Notes: generated by a model not told the origin, from the letters alone. DNA of 11,530 nucleotides from Candidatus Zixiibacteriota bacterium (GCA_030591625.1 JAUVAR010000052.1:1-11530), one strand, 5' to 3'. Positions 1-7,609 are shown, numbered from the stretch's first letter. Made by a program: numbers and translations.

Positions 1-627
1 GAGATCTGCCGCACTCCATTTGGTGATCACTTTCTTCTTGGCCCCCATCTTGCCCTTGAGCGATGGAAGTCTTGGTTCGTTGATCTCCTTCACAACCGAT
101 ACAACTGCCGGAAGCGAAGTTTCAATAATATCGTAACCATCTTCGGTGATACGATGCACCGTCGCTTTGCCTTCTTCGATAGCATCAAATTTCTTTACAT
201 ACATTGCCTGAGGCAGACCGATCATTCCGGCTACGGCGGCAGGAACCTGAGCGGAGTCAGAATCAACCGACTGCTTACCGGCTAAAATAAGAGAGTAATC
301 TTCAATTTTTCCAAGACCGGCAGTAAGAATTTTTGCAATGGCCTGTTGATCGGAACCAACAAACTGCTCATCAACACAAAGATACGCTTCATCAACGCCC
401 AATGCGAGACAGGCCCGCAAAGCTGATTCAGCTCGTTCGGTGCCAACTGTTATAACCATTGTCTTGCCACCAAGTTTATCTTTGAGACGAAGTGCCTCTT
501 CGACGGCATATTCATCATGAGGATTTACTACCCCCGGCCCCTGTGGCAGAACTACTTCGTTGGCTGCTTCATCAACTTTGATGAGAGCGATTTCCGGTAC
601 CTGTTTTATCAGAATGACAATATTCAT
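1..627 (-). CDS. etfB: Electron transfer flavoprotein beta subunit, partial (3' end outside window)
   Basis: Beta subunit of the soluble EtfAB heterodimer, which carries electrons from acyl-CoA and other dehydrogenases to the quinone pool. The visible 209 residues begin MNIVILIKQVPE and run off the left edge without a stop; family members are about 250-260 residues, so roughly 50 are missing. Family landmarks seen: the nucleotide-binding VNPHDEYAVEEALRLK near 34-49, AGKQSVDSDSAQVP near 116-129, the ETF-beta signature region around 157-177 (VHRITEDGYDIIETSLPAVV), and EPRLPSLKGKMGAKKK near 184-199. The ATG at 627 has an AAGAGG ribosome site 5 nt upstream (633-638). It follows rnc after 102 nt with its own promoter, so it probably starts a separate unit, with etfA likely next beyond the edge. 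Whether this ETF is conventional or electron-bifurcating cannot be told from this fragment. Confidence 0.94.
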   Translation of the reverse strand, partial: MNIVILIKQVPEIALIKVDEAANEVVLPQGPGVVNPHDEYAVEEALRLKDKLGGKTMVITVGTERAESALRACLALGVDEAYLCVDEQFVGSDQQAIAKILTAGLGKIEDYSLILAGKQSVDSDSAQVPAAVAGMIGLPQAMYVKKFDAIEEGKATVHRITEDGYDIIETSLPAVVSVVKEINEPRLPSLKGKMGAKKKVITKWSAADL

Positions 628-650
628 TTATGCCTCTTAAAATACTTAAT

Positions 651-687
651 ATTCATCTATGGCGGCCAATATGTTTAATCATTCATC
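651..687 (-). repeat. Phased direct repeat GATGAAT around the etfB promoter
   Basis: GATGAAT occurs on the minus strand at 681-687, inside the promoter spacer, and again at 651-657, just after the predicted transcription start, exactly 30 bp apart. Both are followed by ATTAA (GATGAATGATTAA and GATGAATATTAA). A third ATGAATATT lies 29 bp further on, but it is the etfB start itself (Met-Asn-Ile) and is probably coincidental. The three-turn spacing would suit a regulator binding one DNA face; AT-rich chance similarity is equally possible. Confidence 0.35.
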
Positions 688-696
688 ACTTGTCAA
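668..696 (-). promoter_or_regulatory. Predicted sigma70-type promoter for etfB
   Basis: On the minus strand there is a perfect -35 box TTGACA (691-696), a 17-bp spacer and CATATT (668-673, 4 of 6 matches) as -10. The start would fall near 661, leaving a leader of about 34 nt before the etfB ATG and its AAGAGG ribosome site. No convincing terminator lies between the rnc stop and this promoter, so read-through from the fab operon is also possible. Confidence 0.6.
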
Positions 697-729
697 GAAT
701 TGGAATATATCTACCTAATCACGACAAAT

Positions 730-1491
730 TCATTCGGGATTACTATCGAAATACTTTTTGTAATTTTTCAGACCTTCGGCAGCAGCTTTTTGTTCAGCCT
801 CTTTTTTGGACTGCCCCACCCCTTCACCGATCGGCATGTTTTCAACCGTTACATTCACGGTAAATATCTTCTCATGATCCGGTCCTGCTTCCGATAAAAC
901 ATCATACCGCGGCATTCCTGCCCCATAAGACTGAGCCAGTTCTAAAAGTTCGCCTTTGTAATTTCTCTGATTGGCATCTGAAATAATCGCTTCTCGCCGG
1001 CTATAAATCAACCGCAGCACAACTTCACTTGCAATAGCAAACCCGCCATCTAAGTATATCGCACCAATAATCGACTCAAAGGCGTCAGATACTATCGAAG
1101 CTCTCTCTCGTCCTCCGGTGCGATCCTCTTCGGGCGAAAGAAGAATGAAATTATTCAAGCCTATTTCACAGGCAACCTGAGCCAACGTCATTTCATTGAC
1201 CAACATCGCCTTTATCTTAGTTAAGTTACCTTCACGTTGATGCGGATTATCCAAAAACAATTGTGATGCAATAGCCAGACCAAGAACCGAATCGCCCAAA
1301 AATTCGAGACGTTCGTTTGAGGGCAGACTTTTAGGATTGGATCTTACATAGGAACGATGGGTTAGAGAAAGTTCAAGAAGATCAATGTTCTTGAATTGAT
1401 AACCGATTAACTTCTGAAGCTCAACATGGGCGGTCTGTGAAGAACCACCCTTCGAATAAAAACGAGATTTGAGCTTGCTCCAAAATTGCAT
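730..1491 (-). CDS. rnc: Ribonuclease III
   Basis: Double-stranded-RNA endonuclease that processes rRNA precursors and structured mRNAs. The 253 residues include a short N-terminal extension of about 22 residues, an RNase III catalytic domain (about 23-165) and a C-terminal double-stranded-RNA-binding domain (about 178-246, ending in the basic SKKEAEQKAAAEGL helix). The signature NERLEFLGDS is at 59-68; metal-binding acidic residues correspond to E60, E63, D67, D136 and E139, all intact. Its ATG overlaps the fabF stop by one base (TAATG) and there is no clear ribosome site of its own, so translation is probably coupled to fabF. Placement behind acpP/fabF is a known arrangement (compare the plsX-fabD-fabG-acpP-rnc order of Bacillus). 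It ends the operon. Confidence 0.97.
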   Translation of the reverse strand: MQFWSKLKSRFYSKGGSSQTAHVELQKLIGYQFKNIDLLELSLTHRSYVRSNPKSLPSNERLEFLGDSVLGLAIASQLFLDNPHQREGNLTKIKAMLVNEMTLAQVACEIGLNNFILLSPEEDRTGGRERASIVSDAFESIIGAIYLDGGFAIASEVVLRLIYSRREAIISDANQRNYKGELLELAQSYGAGMPRYDVLSEAGPDHEKIFTVNVTVENMPIGEGVGQSKKEAEQKAAAEGLKNYKKYFDSNPE

Positions 1492-2738
1492 TAACCGGCG
1501 CCATTTAACCTGCCGACCACCAGTGTGACATTGTGTCCACCAAATCCGAACGAATTCGACATCGCGTAATCAACAGTACAATCACGAGCGGTATTCGCTA
1601 CATAATCAAGATCACATTCAGGATCAGGATTATCGAGATTGATTGTTGGATGCACACGATTAGTTTCGATCGACTTAAGTACCGTAGCGAGCTCAATTGC
1701 TCCCGCGGAACCAAGCAGGTGCCCGGTCATAGATTTTGTAGAGTTACACAAAACTTTATAAGCATGGTCACCAAACACAGCCTTGATCGCCTTTGTTTCG
1801 GCAATATCACCAAGACCGGTTGCTGTTCCATGTGTATTAATATGGCTTATTTGCTCAGGAGTCAAACCAGCATCATTAAGCGCAACCTGCATTGCCCGAC
1901 GTGCCCCATGTCCCTCGGGATGTGGTGCCGTCATATGATGAGCATCGGCCGTCATTCCGGCGCCCAGAATCTCTCCGTAGATTCTGGCCCCGCGCTTGGT
2001 TGCATGTTCGAGTGATTCTAAAACCATAATCCCCGATCCTTCACCCATCACAAAACCATCACGTTCGGTATCAAACGGACGCGAAGCAGCTTTGGGATCA
2101 TCATTGCGGGTTGACATCGCTTTGGCAGAGCAGAATCCGGCCATCGAGGTCGGAGTTATTGTAGCTTCAGCACCACCTGTAAGCATGACATCAGCTTCAC
2201 CACGTTGAATAATACGGTAAGCATCATTGATTGCATGCGCCGAAGAAGCACACGCAGATACAGTTGCATAATTGGGACCACGAAAACCAAACTGCATAGA
2301 AACAAGTCCGGCACACATATCTATAATCATCATCGGAATGAAGAATGGTGAAACTTTGCCTGGGCCGAGCCTCGTCAGTCTTTCATATTGATTCTCAAAA
2401 GTCGATATGCCACCGATTCCTGAACCTATAACGACACCAGCCCGATCCTTGTCAACACCTTCGAGGTCGATACCGGAGTCGGCGATAGCAAGACTACTCG
2501 CCACAATCGCATACTGCTCCGAGAGGTCCATCCGGCGCAATTGCTTGCGGTCGATATATTCCTCGGGTTTAAAATCTTTGACTTCCGCCGCAATACGCGT
2601 CGGATATTCAGAGACATCAAAGCGGGTAAGCGGACCAACGCCCGATTTACCTGCAAGCAATGCGTCCCATAATTCATTTATCGAATTTCCGAGTGGGCAA
2701 ATAACGCCAATACCCGTGACTACAGTTCTTTTATTCAT
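1491..2738 (-). CDS. fabF: 3-oxoacyl-[acyl-carrier-protein] synthase II (KAS II)
   Basis: Condensing enzyme that elongates acyl-ACP with malonyl-ACP in cytosolic type II fatty acid synthesis. At 415 residues it is full length. The Cys-His-His active site is complete: Cys163 in TVSACASSAH, His303 in NTHGTATGLGD and His340 in KSMTGHLLGSAG, with Lys335 beside it; these fall at the same numbers as in the E. coli enzyme. The C-terminal NSFGFGGHN motif is also present. The start MNKRTVVTGIGVICPLG matches the family's N-terminus, although no good Shine-Dalgarno lies just upstream. It sits 40 nt after acpP and overlaps rnc by one base, so it is an internal member of the fab operon. KAS I (fabB) is less likely given the length and the acpP-fabF context. 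Confidence 0.97.
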   Translation of the reverse strand: MNKRTVVTGIGVICPLGNSINELWDALLAGKSGVGPLTRFDVSEYPTRIAAEVKDFKPEEYIDRKQLRRMDLSEQYAIVASSLAIADSGIDLEGVDKDRAGVVIGSGIGGISTFENQYERLTRLGPGKVSPFFIPMMIIDMCAGLVSMQFGFRGPNYATVSACASSAHAINDAYRIIQRGEADVMLTGGAEATITPTSMAGFCSAKAMSTRNDDPKAASRPFDTERDGFVMGEGSGIMVLESLEHATKRGARIYGEILGAGMTADAHHMTAPHPEGHGARRAMQVALNDAGLTPEQISHINTHGTATGLGDIAETKAIKAVFGDHAYKVLCNSTKSMTGHLLGSAGAIELATVLKSIETNRVHPTINLDNPDPECDLDYVANTARDCTVDYAMSNSFGFGGHNVTLVVGRLNGAG

Positions 2739-2778
2739 ACAGTGTGGTTTTTATCCCTATATGCGGGGTAAGCTGTCC

Positions 2779-3018
2779 TTAAGCGTTAGCTTTCGCTTTG
2801 TTAATGTATGAAACAGCATCACCAACCGAAGTTATTTTTTCTGCATCTTCGTCCGGAATTTCAAGACCAAATTCTTCTTCCAAAGCCATAACGAGTTCAA
2901 CTGTATCAAGTGAATCGGCTCCGAGGTCTTCAATAAATTTGGCGCCTACCGTTACTTGAGTAGCGTCCACACCAAGCTGTTCAATAATAATTTCTTTGAC
3001 TCTGTCATCTACTGACAT
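2779..3018 (-). CDS. acpP: Acyl carrier protein
   Basis: Small acidic carrier whose phosphopantetheine arm holds the growing acyl chain between Fab enzymes. It has 79 residues, normal for the family. The phosphopantetheine attachment site is Ser36 in the classic DLGADSLDTVEL motif, followed by the acidic recognition helix (VMALEEEFGLEIPDEDAEK). It lies between fabG (43 nt) and fabF (40 nt), the usual position. A strong ribosome site AAGGAG (3026-3031) sits 7 nt before the ATG; it is one of the best in the window and fits the high output needed from this gene. Confidence 0.98.
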   Translation of the reverse strand: MSVDDRVKEIIIEQLGVDATQVTVGAKFIEDLGADSLDTVELVMALEEEFGLEIPDEDAEKITSVGDAVSYINKAKANA

Positions 3019-3061
3019 ACTAAAACTCCTTATAATATTATCTTACTTACTTATTTTTTTC

Positions 3062-3805
3062 TTAAGCTGTCAGACCGCCATCAACAGCGAGCACCTGTCC
3101 TGTGACATACGACGCTTCGTCGGATGCAAAAAACAGAACGGCGGATGCAATATCATCCGGCTCGCCGAATCGGTCGATCATAATTTTTTGACGGAATGTT
3201 TCTTTAGCCGCATCCGGCAGATTATCCGTCATATCGGTCATTATAAACCCCGGAGCAACCGCATTAACAGTTATTCCACGCGGGGCAAATTCTCGTGCGG
3301 CCGACTTGGTCAAACCAATCAACCCAGCCTTTGAGGCAGAATAGTTCGCTTGTCCGGCATTGCCGGTCAGACCAACAACTGAGCTTATATTCACAATACG
3401 ACCGACACGCTGTTTCATCATCAGCTTCCCGGCCGTTTTGGTGACAAGAAACGCCCCTTTCAGGTTGATGTCAAGCACCATGTCCCAGTCTTTTTCATCC
3501 ATCCGGATCAACAGCGTATCGCGTGTGATACCGGCATTATTCACCACTATATCGACTCGCCCAAACTTCTCAACCACATTTTTGAATAGTGCTGTGATAT
3601 CATCTGCGATGGTCACATTGGCGGCTATTCCAATAGCCCGATCACCCATTTTAGAGGCAACTTCTTCCACGTGAGCAGCATCAAGATCGCTCACCACCAC
3701 TTTGGCACCAAGCTTATAAAAACGCTCAAGGATTCGCAGTCCGATCCCTCGGCCTGATCCTGTCACTACAACTACTTTATCTTTAAAATCCATTTCATTT
3801 ACCAT
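3062..3805 (-). CDS. fabG: 3-oxoacyl-[acyl-carrier-protein] reductase
   Basis: NADPH-dependent short-chain dehydrogenase/reductase that reduces beta-ketoacyl-ACP in the elongation cycle. The 247 residues show the TGSGRGIG cofactor-binding loop at 15-22, NNAG at 89-92 and a complete catalytic tetrad N114, S142, Y155 and K159 (YSASK). The C-terminus VTGQVLAVDGGLTA is typical. The ATG at 3805 overlaps the fabD stop (TAATG), which favours coupled translation. A second in-frame ATG at 3793 gives MDFKDKVVVVTG, which lines up exactly with the E. coli N-terminus, so the protein may be four residues shorter; neither start has a clear Shine-Dalgarno. Its position in the operon identifies it as FabG rather than another SDR. 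Confidence 0.96.
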   Translation of the reverse strand: MVNEMDFKDKVVVVTGSGRGIGLRILERFYKLGAKVVVSDLDAAHVEEVASKMGDRAIGIAANVTIADDITALFKNVVEKFGRVDIVVNNAGITRDTLLIRMDEKDWDMVLDINLKGAFLVTKTAGKLMMKQRVGRIVNISSVVGLTGNAGQANYSASKAGLIGLTKSAAREFAPRGITVNAVAPGFIMTDMTDNLPDAAKETFRQKIMIDRFGEPDDIASAVLFFASDEASYVTGQVLAVDGGLTA

Positions 3806-4737
3806 TACATTTCTGATCGCGTGAAGGTATCAATATCTGCAAGCGTGTCAAGATTAATTATCGCATCAGGTCGCATCTCTCGTTTAGCGAGCGATCCCAG
3901 CACTTTGCCCGGTCCGATTTCTATGATACGTGTGACACCGTTTTCTTTCAGATAAGTCATTGTTTGGACCCACTTTACAGGAGCTGTAACCTGCTCAACA
4001 AGCAGATTTCTAATCCCTTCACCATCCAGTACAGCCTTAGCCGTAACATTTGCTATGACAGGCTTTGTTGGTTGGTTAAATGTGATTCCAGCCAGATAAT
4101 CTTCAAGTCCTCTCTTTGCGGAGGCCATCAGTGGAGAATGAAAAGCTCCTCCCACTTGAAGCATGACAGCTCGTTTTGCACCGGCATCTTTAGCCAGCAC
4201 AACTGCTTCACCAACGCCATCCAGCGAACCAGAAATTACAATCTGTGAAGATGAATTAAAATTCGCAGGAATTACAATACCTTTTGCAGAAGCTCTTTTG
4301 CAAACATCTTCAACCGACTCAATAGAAAGTCCAATCGTTGCAGCCATCGTGCCGGGATTATTCTGGCACGCCTCTTCCATCAAAGCAGCCCGTTTTACAA
4401 CGGCACGTATAGCATCTTCGTACGATAGTGCACCAACCGCCGCCAAAGCGACATACTCGCCCAGTGAATGTCCGGCAGTATAATCAAAGGCCGGCATATT
4501 ATCTTTCATGATAGTCAGAGCAGCAAGAGAATGAAGCAGAATCGCCGGTTGTGTAAATCTTGTACGGGTCAATTCTTCGGCTGGACCCTCAAACGATAGA
4601 GCCGCGATATCGGCACCGAGTTCATCCGATGCAAACTTATAAAGCGATTTCACTTCATCAGAATGATCGTAAAGCTCTTTGCCCATTCCTACATACTGTG
4701 AGGCCTGACCGGGGAAAAATAATGCTGTCTTACTCAT
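3805..4737 (-). CDS. fabD: Malonyl-CoA:acyl carrier protein transacylase
   Basis: Transfers malonyl from CoA to AcpP, supplying the elongation substrate. Length is 310 residues, as usual. Seen: N-terminal FFPGQASQYVGMG (7-19), nucleophile Ser91 in GHSLGEY, Arg116 that binds the malonyl carboxylate, and catalytic His200 in GGAFHSPLM. The start ATG lies 3 nt after the fabH stop; an AGGTGG ribosome site overlaps the end of fabH, so the two are tightly coupled. The 3' end overlaps fabG by one base. Nothing is missing or unusual. Confidence 0.97.
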   Translation of the reverse strand: MSKTALFFPGQASQYVGMGKELYDHSDEVKSLYKFASDELGADIAALSFEGPAEELTRTRFTQPAILLHSLAALTIMKDNMPAFDYTAGHSLGEYVALAAVGALSYEDAIRAVVKRAALMEEACQNNPGTMAATIGLSIESVEDVCKRASAKGIVIPANFNSSSQIVISGSLDGVGEAVVLAKDAGAKRAVMLQVGGAFHSPLMASAKRGLEDYLAGITFNQPTKPVIANVTAKAVLDGEGIRNLLVEQVTAPVKWVQTMTYLKENGVTRIIEIGPGKVLGSLAKREMRPDAIINLDTLADIDTFTRSEM

Positions 4738-4740
4738 CCG

Positions 4741-5727
4741 TTACCACCTGACAAGAGCAGATCCCCAAACGAGACCGCCACCAAATGCTACCATCACAAC
4801 GTTATCGCCCGGTTTCAAACGACCCGAACGGTTAGCTTCGTCCAAAGCAATCGGCACAGATGCGGCCGATGTATTACCATAATCTTCAATATTTAAAAAG
4901 ACATTGTCCATGCTCAACTTAAGTCTTCGGGCCATCGCTTCAATAATACGAATATTAGCCTGATGTGGAACAAATAGCGAGATGTCAGAACCTGTCAGTC
5001 CGGCATCATCTAAAACTTTATTTATCGCGTTGCCCATTTCTTTGACAGCAACTTTGAAAATATCTGCGCCACTCATCAGAATCTTGTCCTGACCCTTATG
5101 ATCCACACCGAACTGATACGGGTTAGCCGCAGAACCGACATCAATCCACAGCCATTTCTGAGCAGTACCGTCCGACTTCATGAATGTAGATTGAATTCCA
5201 GACCCGTTGTCCGACGCCTCAATTACAACCGCTCCCGCTCCATCACCAAAAAGCACACAGGTATTGCGGTCTGTGTAATTTGTAATACTCGAGAGCTTCT
5301 CTACGCCAATTAACAGTATTTTCTTGTACTGACCATTTTCAATATATGCCTGTGATATTGAGAGGCCATTAATAAATCCGTTACAGGCAGCCACAATATC
5401 AAAAGCTGCCGCATTAACCAATCCGAGCTTATCCTGCAAAATACATGAATTGGATGGCAGGCGACGATCCGGGGTTACCGTAGCAGTAATTATCAGTTCA
5501 ATATCTTCTTTGGCGCAACCAGCCATTTCCATAGCTTTTTCGGAGGCTTTAACCGCCATATCGGTCGGGGCTACATCCGCCGGTGCGATGCGCCTTGCTT
5601 TGATACCAGTTCGACTGGTAATCCATTCATCCGATGTATCTACAAGCTTCTCAAGGTCAGCGTTAGTCAACCGTTCCGGTGGTGCGTACGACCCCGTCCC
5701 GGTTATTTTGGCTCTTATTTTTGACAC
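4741..5727 (-). CDS. fabH: 3-oxoacyl-[acyl-carrier-protein] synthase III (KAS III)
   Basis: Starts fatty acid synthesis by condensing an acyl-CoA primer with malonyl-ACP. The start chosen is GTG at 5727, giving 328 residues beginning (M)SKIRAKITGTGSYAPPERL, because GGAAGAG sits 6 nt upstream. An in-frame TTG at 5742 would add five residues but lacks a ribosome site. With the GTG start the Cys-His-Asn triad is Cys115 (DIVAACNGF), His255 (VPHQANIRI) and Asn285 (EDYGNTSAAS). The C-terminus AFGGGLVWGSALVRW is characteristic. The first 65 nt also encode the tail of plsX in another frame, an unusually long overlap. The 3' end is 3 nt from fabD. Primer preference (acetyl or branched) cannot be read from the sequence. 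Confidence 0.96.
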   Translation of the reverse strand: MSKIRAKITGTGSYAPPERLTNADLEKLVDTSDEWITSRTGIKARRIAPADVAPTDMAVKASEKAMEMAGCAKEDIELIITATVTPDRRLPSNSCILQDKLGLVNAAAFDIVAACNGFINGLSISQAYIENGQYKKILLIGVEKLSSITNYTDRNTCVLFGDGAGAVVIEASDNGSGIQSTFMKSDGTAQKWLWIDVGSAANPYQFGVDHKGQDKILMSGADIFKVAVKEMGNAINKVLDDAGLTGSDISLFVPHQANIRIIEAMARRLKLSMDNVFLNIEDYGNTSAASVPIALDEANRSGRLKPGDNVVMVAFGGGLVWGSALVRW

Positions 5728-6757
5728 TATCGTCTCTTCCAAAATGATTTGTTAGCAGTTCGTCATGAATCCGTTCATTGATCCGCTTTTCGGCCATGTC
5801 GTGTGCAACAACAATTGCACGAGTGATTGCACGAGCGCTCGATGACCCATGACAAATAATCACAACACCATTGACTCCAAGAAGCGGTGCACCACCATAC
5901 TCAGAATAATCAAACACCGAACGCATCCTTCTCAGAAACGGAAGCATAAATATCACGGCAAAGCGTGAAAATATATTCGTCTGAACCTGACGGTTGAGTG
6001 CTTTAACAAGCAGTGGTTTTACTGATTCTGCAAATTTAAGAAGTATATTTCCGGTGAATCCATCAGTCACGGCAACATCGGTTGTCCCCGATAAAATATC
6101 GCGCCCCTCAATGTTTCCAACAAAGTTGATACGCGAATGTTTGAGCAATTTCTGAGCACCGAAAATCAATTCGTTACCTTTACTACGTTCTTCACCGATT
6201 GAAATAAGACCAACTCTCGGATGAGCCAGCCCGAATGCTACCTGGGCATAAACAGAACCCATGACAGCAAATTGCGAAAGATGCGCCGGTTTGCAATCAG
6301 CATTTGCTCCGACATCAAGCACAACCGTTGGACGTCCGGCACTTGACGGAAATAAAGCTGTAATTGCCGGTCGCATTACTCCTGCGATTCGTCCCAATGT
6401 AAAAAGTGCGGTACCCATCACAGCTCCGGTATTACCCGGTGACACGAATGCCGCCGCCTTCTTATATCTGACTTGTTTTAATCCGATTGTAACCGAGGAG
6501 TTTTTCATCCTGATGCCGGTGGAAGCAGAAGCTCCCATAGGAATTTCTTCGTCGGCATGAAGGACCGAAATATTTTTCGGTTTTTTCTCTATCTGGTCCA
6601 GGACAGCATTAATCTGCTCCTGATCCCCGACAAACTTAATATGGAGTGGTTCACCTATCTGGCGGGCAGCATCCAACCCACCACGGATGATCTCCTTTGG
6701 ACCACCATCCGCACCCATAACATCAAGCACAACCGTATGCTTAGGATCTGGTGTCAT
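5663..6757 (-). CDS. plsX: Phosphate acyltransferase PlsX
   Basis: Converts acyl-ACP and phosphate to acyl-phosphate, the donor PlsY uses for the first acylation of glycerol-3-phosphate; a peripheral membrane enzyme joining fatty acid and phospholipid synthesis. From the ATG at 6757 it has 364 residues. Motifs seen: VVLDVMGADGGP (9-20), SPGNTGAVMGTALFTLGRI, VVLDVGANADCKP, LISIGEERSKGN, FVGNIEGRDI, VTDGFTGNILLKF and YGGAPLLGVNGVVI. The open frame continues upstream to 6889, but that part overlaps rpmF and is not PlsX-like. The start follows rpmF by 25 nt with no strong ribosome site. The last 20 or so residues (from about THN-rich TNHFGRDD onward) go beyond the usual PlsX end, are hydrophilic, and are encoded largely in the overlap with fabH. 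Confidence 0.95.
   Translation of the reverse strand: MTPDPKHTVVLDVMGADGGPKEIIRGGLDAARQIGEPLHIKFVGDQEQINAVLDQIEKKPKNISVLHADEEIPMGASASTGIRMKNSSVTIGLKQVRYKKAAAFVSPGNTGAVMGTALFTLGRIAGVMRPAITALFPSSAGRPTVVLDVGANADCKPAHLSQFAVMGSVYAQVAFGLAHPRVGLISIGEERSKGNELIFGAQKLLKHSRINFVGNIEGRDILSGTTDVAVTDGFTGNILLKFAESVKPLLVKALNRQVQTNIFSRFAVIFMLPFLRRMRSVFDYSEYGGAPLLGVNGVVIICHGSSSARAITRAIVVAHDMAEKRINERIHDELLTNHFGRDDSVKNKSQNNRDGVVRTTGTVD
5734..5740 (-). promoter_or_regulatory. Ribosome binding site deciding the fabH GTG start
   Basis: GGAAGAG on the minus strand, 6 nt before the GTG at 5727 and inside the plsX reading frame. It overlaps the alternative TTG start at 5742-5740, which therefore cannot use it, so it favours GTG as the real start. 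Confidence 0.65.
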
Positions 6758-6782
6758 TAAAATATGTAACCGAGTGAGGTTA

Positions 6783-6965
6783 TCAGGCCTCTTTGACCTG
6801 TACCATTTGACGACCATCGTAAAAACCGCAATGAGAACAAATATGATGCGGCAATCTCGAACCATGACAGTTCGGGCATTCAACGACATTCGGCGCTGTC
6901 AATTTGTAATGGGTCCGACGTTTGCGACCCCGCGCTTTCGAATGTCTCCTCTTGGGTAGTGGCAT
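6783..6965 (-). CDS. rpmF: 50S ribosomal protein L32
   Basis: Small basic protein of the large ribosomal subunit, 60 residues. The N-terminus MPLPKRRHSKARGRKRRTHY is diagnostic. Four cysteines in two CxxC pairs (C30, C33, C43, C46) form a zinc ribbon, so this is the zinc-binding (C+) form rather than the cysteine-free paralog some bacteria use under zinc shortage. A good AAGGAT ribosome site sits 7 nt before the ATG. It lies 14 nt after yceD and 25 nt before plsX, the widespread yceD-rpmF-plsX order. Confidence 0.97.
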   Translation of the reverse strand: MPLPKRRHSKARGRKRRTHYKLTAPNVVECPNCHGSRLPHHICSHCGFYDGRQMVQVKEA

Positions 6966-6979
6966 TCTAAAATCCTTAT

Positions 6980-7510
6980 CTATTGTTTTTGATCCGGGTC
7001 TCGGAGCTTCTTAAGCTCTTCCCACCGAGGATCAATCTTTTCATTATCACATTCACACTTGCTCTTATTCAGGTTCGTACCACATTGAGTGCAAAGCCCC
7101 GAGCACTCATCTGAACAGAGCGGCATCATAGGAACCGACAAGACTAAAACCTGTCGTACCTGATCTGCGATATCTACACGAAGATCGCTTCCCGTAAAGA
7201 AGACATAATCTTCATCATCAATTCTATCTTCGCTGATTTTTTCATGATACGATTCAGAGCATATCACAAAATCTGTCTTCTGTTTAATCAGATGTTCATA
7301 CTGCTGCAAACAACGGGAACACTCAATCTGGTAGGCTGCGAACACCTTTCCCTGACAGAAGTATTCCTCCTCCGACCTTTGTATGGCCAGTTCAGCCCTC
7401 ACAGTATTTACCTTAGTCACATCCTCGGCAAACTGATCAAACTCATTCGCTATCGCTTCTACAGAAGCTTTGGCCGGGAATTCTTTATATTCCCTTAAGT
7501 CAAATATCAT
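6980..7510 (-). CDS. yceD: DUF177/YceD family protein
   Basis: Member of the DUF177 (YceD) family, almost always found just before rpmF; relatives have been linked to 23S rRNA or ribosome assembly, but the molecular role is not settled. The 176 residues start MIFDLREYKEFPAK, like family members, so the ATG at 7510 is credible despite only an AAAGG two nt upstream. A CSRC motif is at 64-67. The C-terminal part carries six cysteines (C132, C136, C140, C143, C152, C154) in the family's LCxxxCxGLCxxCGxNLN pattern followed by CxC, then the conserved IDPRWEELKKL. The clustered cysteines suggest a metal site, which is inference. It is the first gene of the nine-gene operon. Confidence 0.9.
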   Translation of the reverse strand: MIFDLREYKEFPAKASVEAIANEFDQFAEDVTKVNTVRAELAIQRSEEEYFCQGKVFAAYQIECSRCLQQYEHLIKQKTDFVICSESYHEKISEDRIDDEDYVFFTGSDLRVDIADQVRQVLVLSVPMMPLCSDECSGLCTQCGTNLNKSKCECDNEKIDPRWEELKKLRDPDQKQ

Positions 7511-7518
7511 AGCCTTTG

Positions 7519-7547
7519 AAACTACCTAAATATATGATTTATGTCAA
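7519..7547 (-). promoter_or_regulatory. Candidate promoter for the yceD-rpmF-plsX-fab operon (proximal)
   Basis: A perfect TTGACA -35 (7542-7547) and 17-bp spacer lead to TAGTTT (7519-7524), a weak -10 with 3 of 6 matches. Transcription would begin near 7512, only about two nt before the yceD ATG, giving an almost leaderless message. The spacer contains the inverted repeat TAAAT-CATAT-ATTTA (7527-7541), a possible operator. Confidence 0.4.
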
Positions 7548-7562
7548 GGACAAATTCAGACC

Positions 7563-7589
7563 GTAAGCTACTAAGACACAGCCACTTAC
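7563..7589 (-). other. Possible leader hairpin ahead of yceD
   Basis: GTAAGTGGCT (7580-7589) pairs with AGTAGCTTAC (7563-7572) across a 7-nt loop, with one G-A mismatch and two G-U pairs. It has no following T-run, so it is not an intrinsic terminator. If the distal promoter is used it would sit in the operon's 5' leader. It matches no riboswitch I recognise. Confidence 0.35.
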
Positions 7590-7609
7590 ATGACCCAATC
7601 GACTGAAAA

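Noticed and set aside
1533..2015. 160-residue plus-strand open frame opposite fabF
   Set aside because: Shadow of fabF; composition is not protein-like and no ribosome site or context supports it.
3037..3065. Promoter-like TTAAGA-17-GATAAT between fabG and acpP
   Set aside because: The predicted start would fall within the acpP ribosome site, which would disable it; more likely AT-rich spacer.
6758..6889. Upstream extension of the plsX frame to an ATG at 6889
   Set aside because: These 44 codons overlap rpmF in another frame and do not resemble PlsX; the family N-terminus starts at the ATG at 6757.
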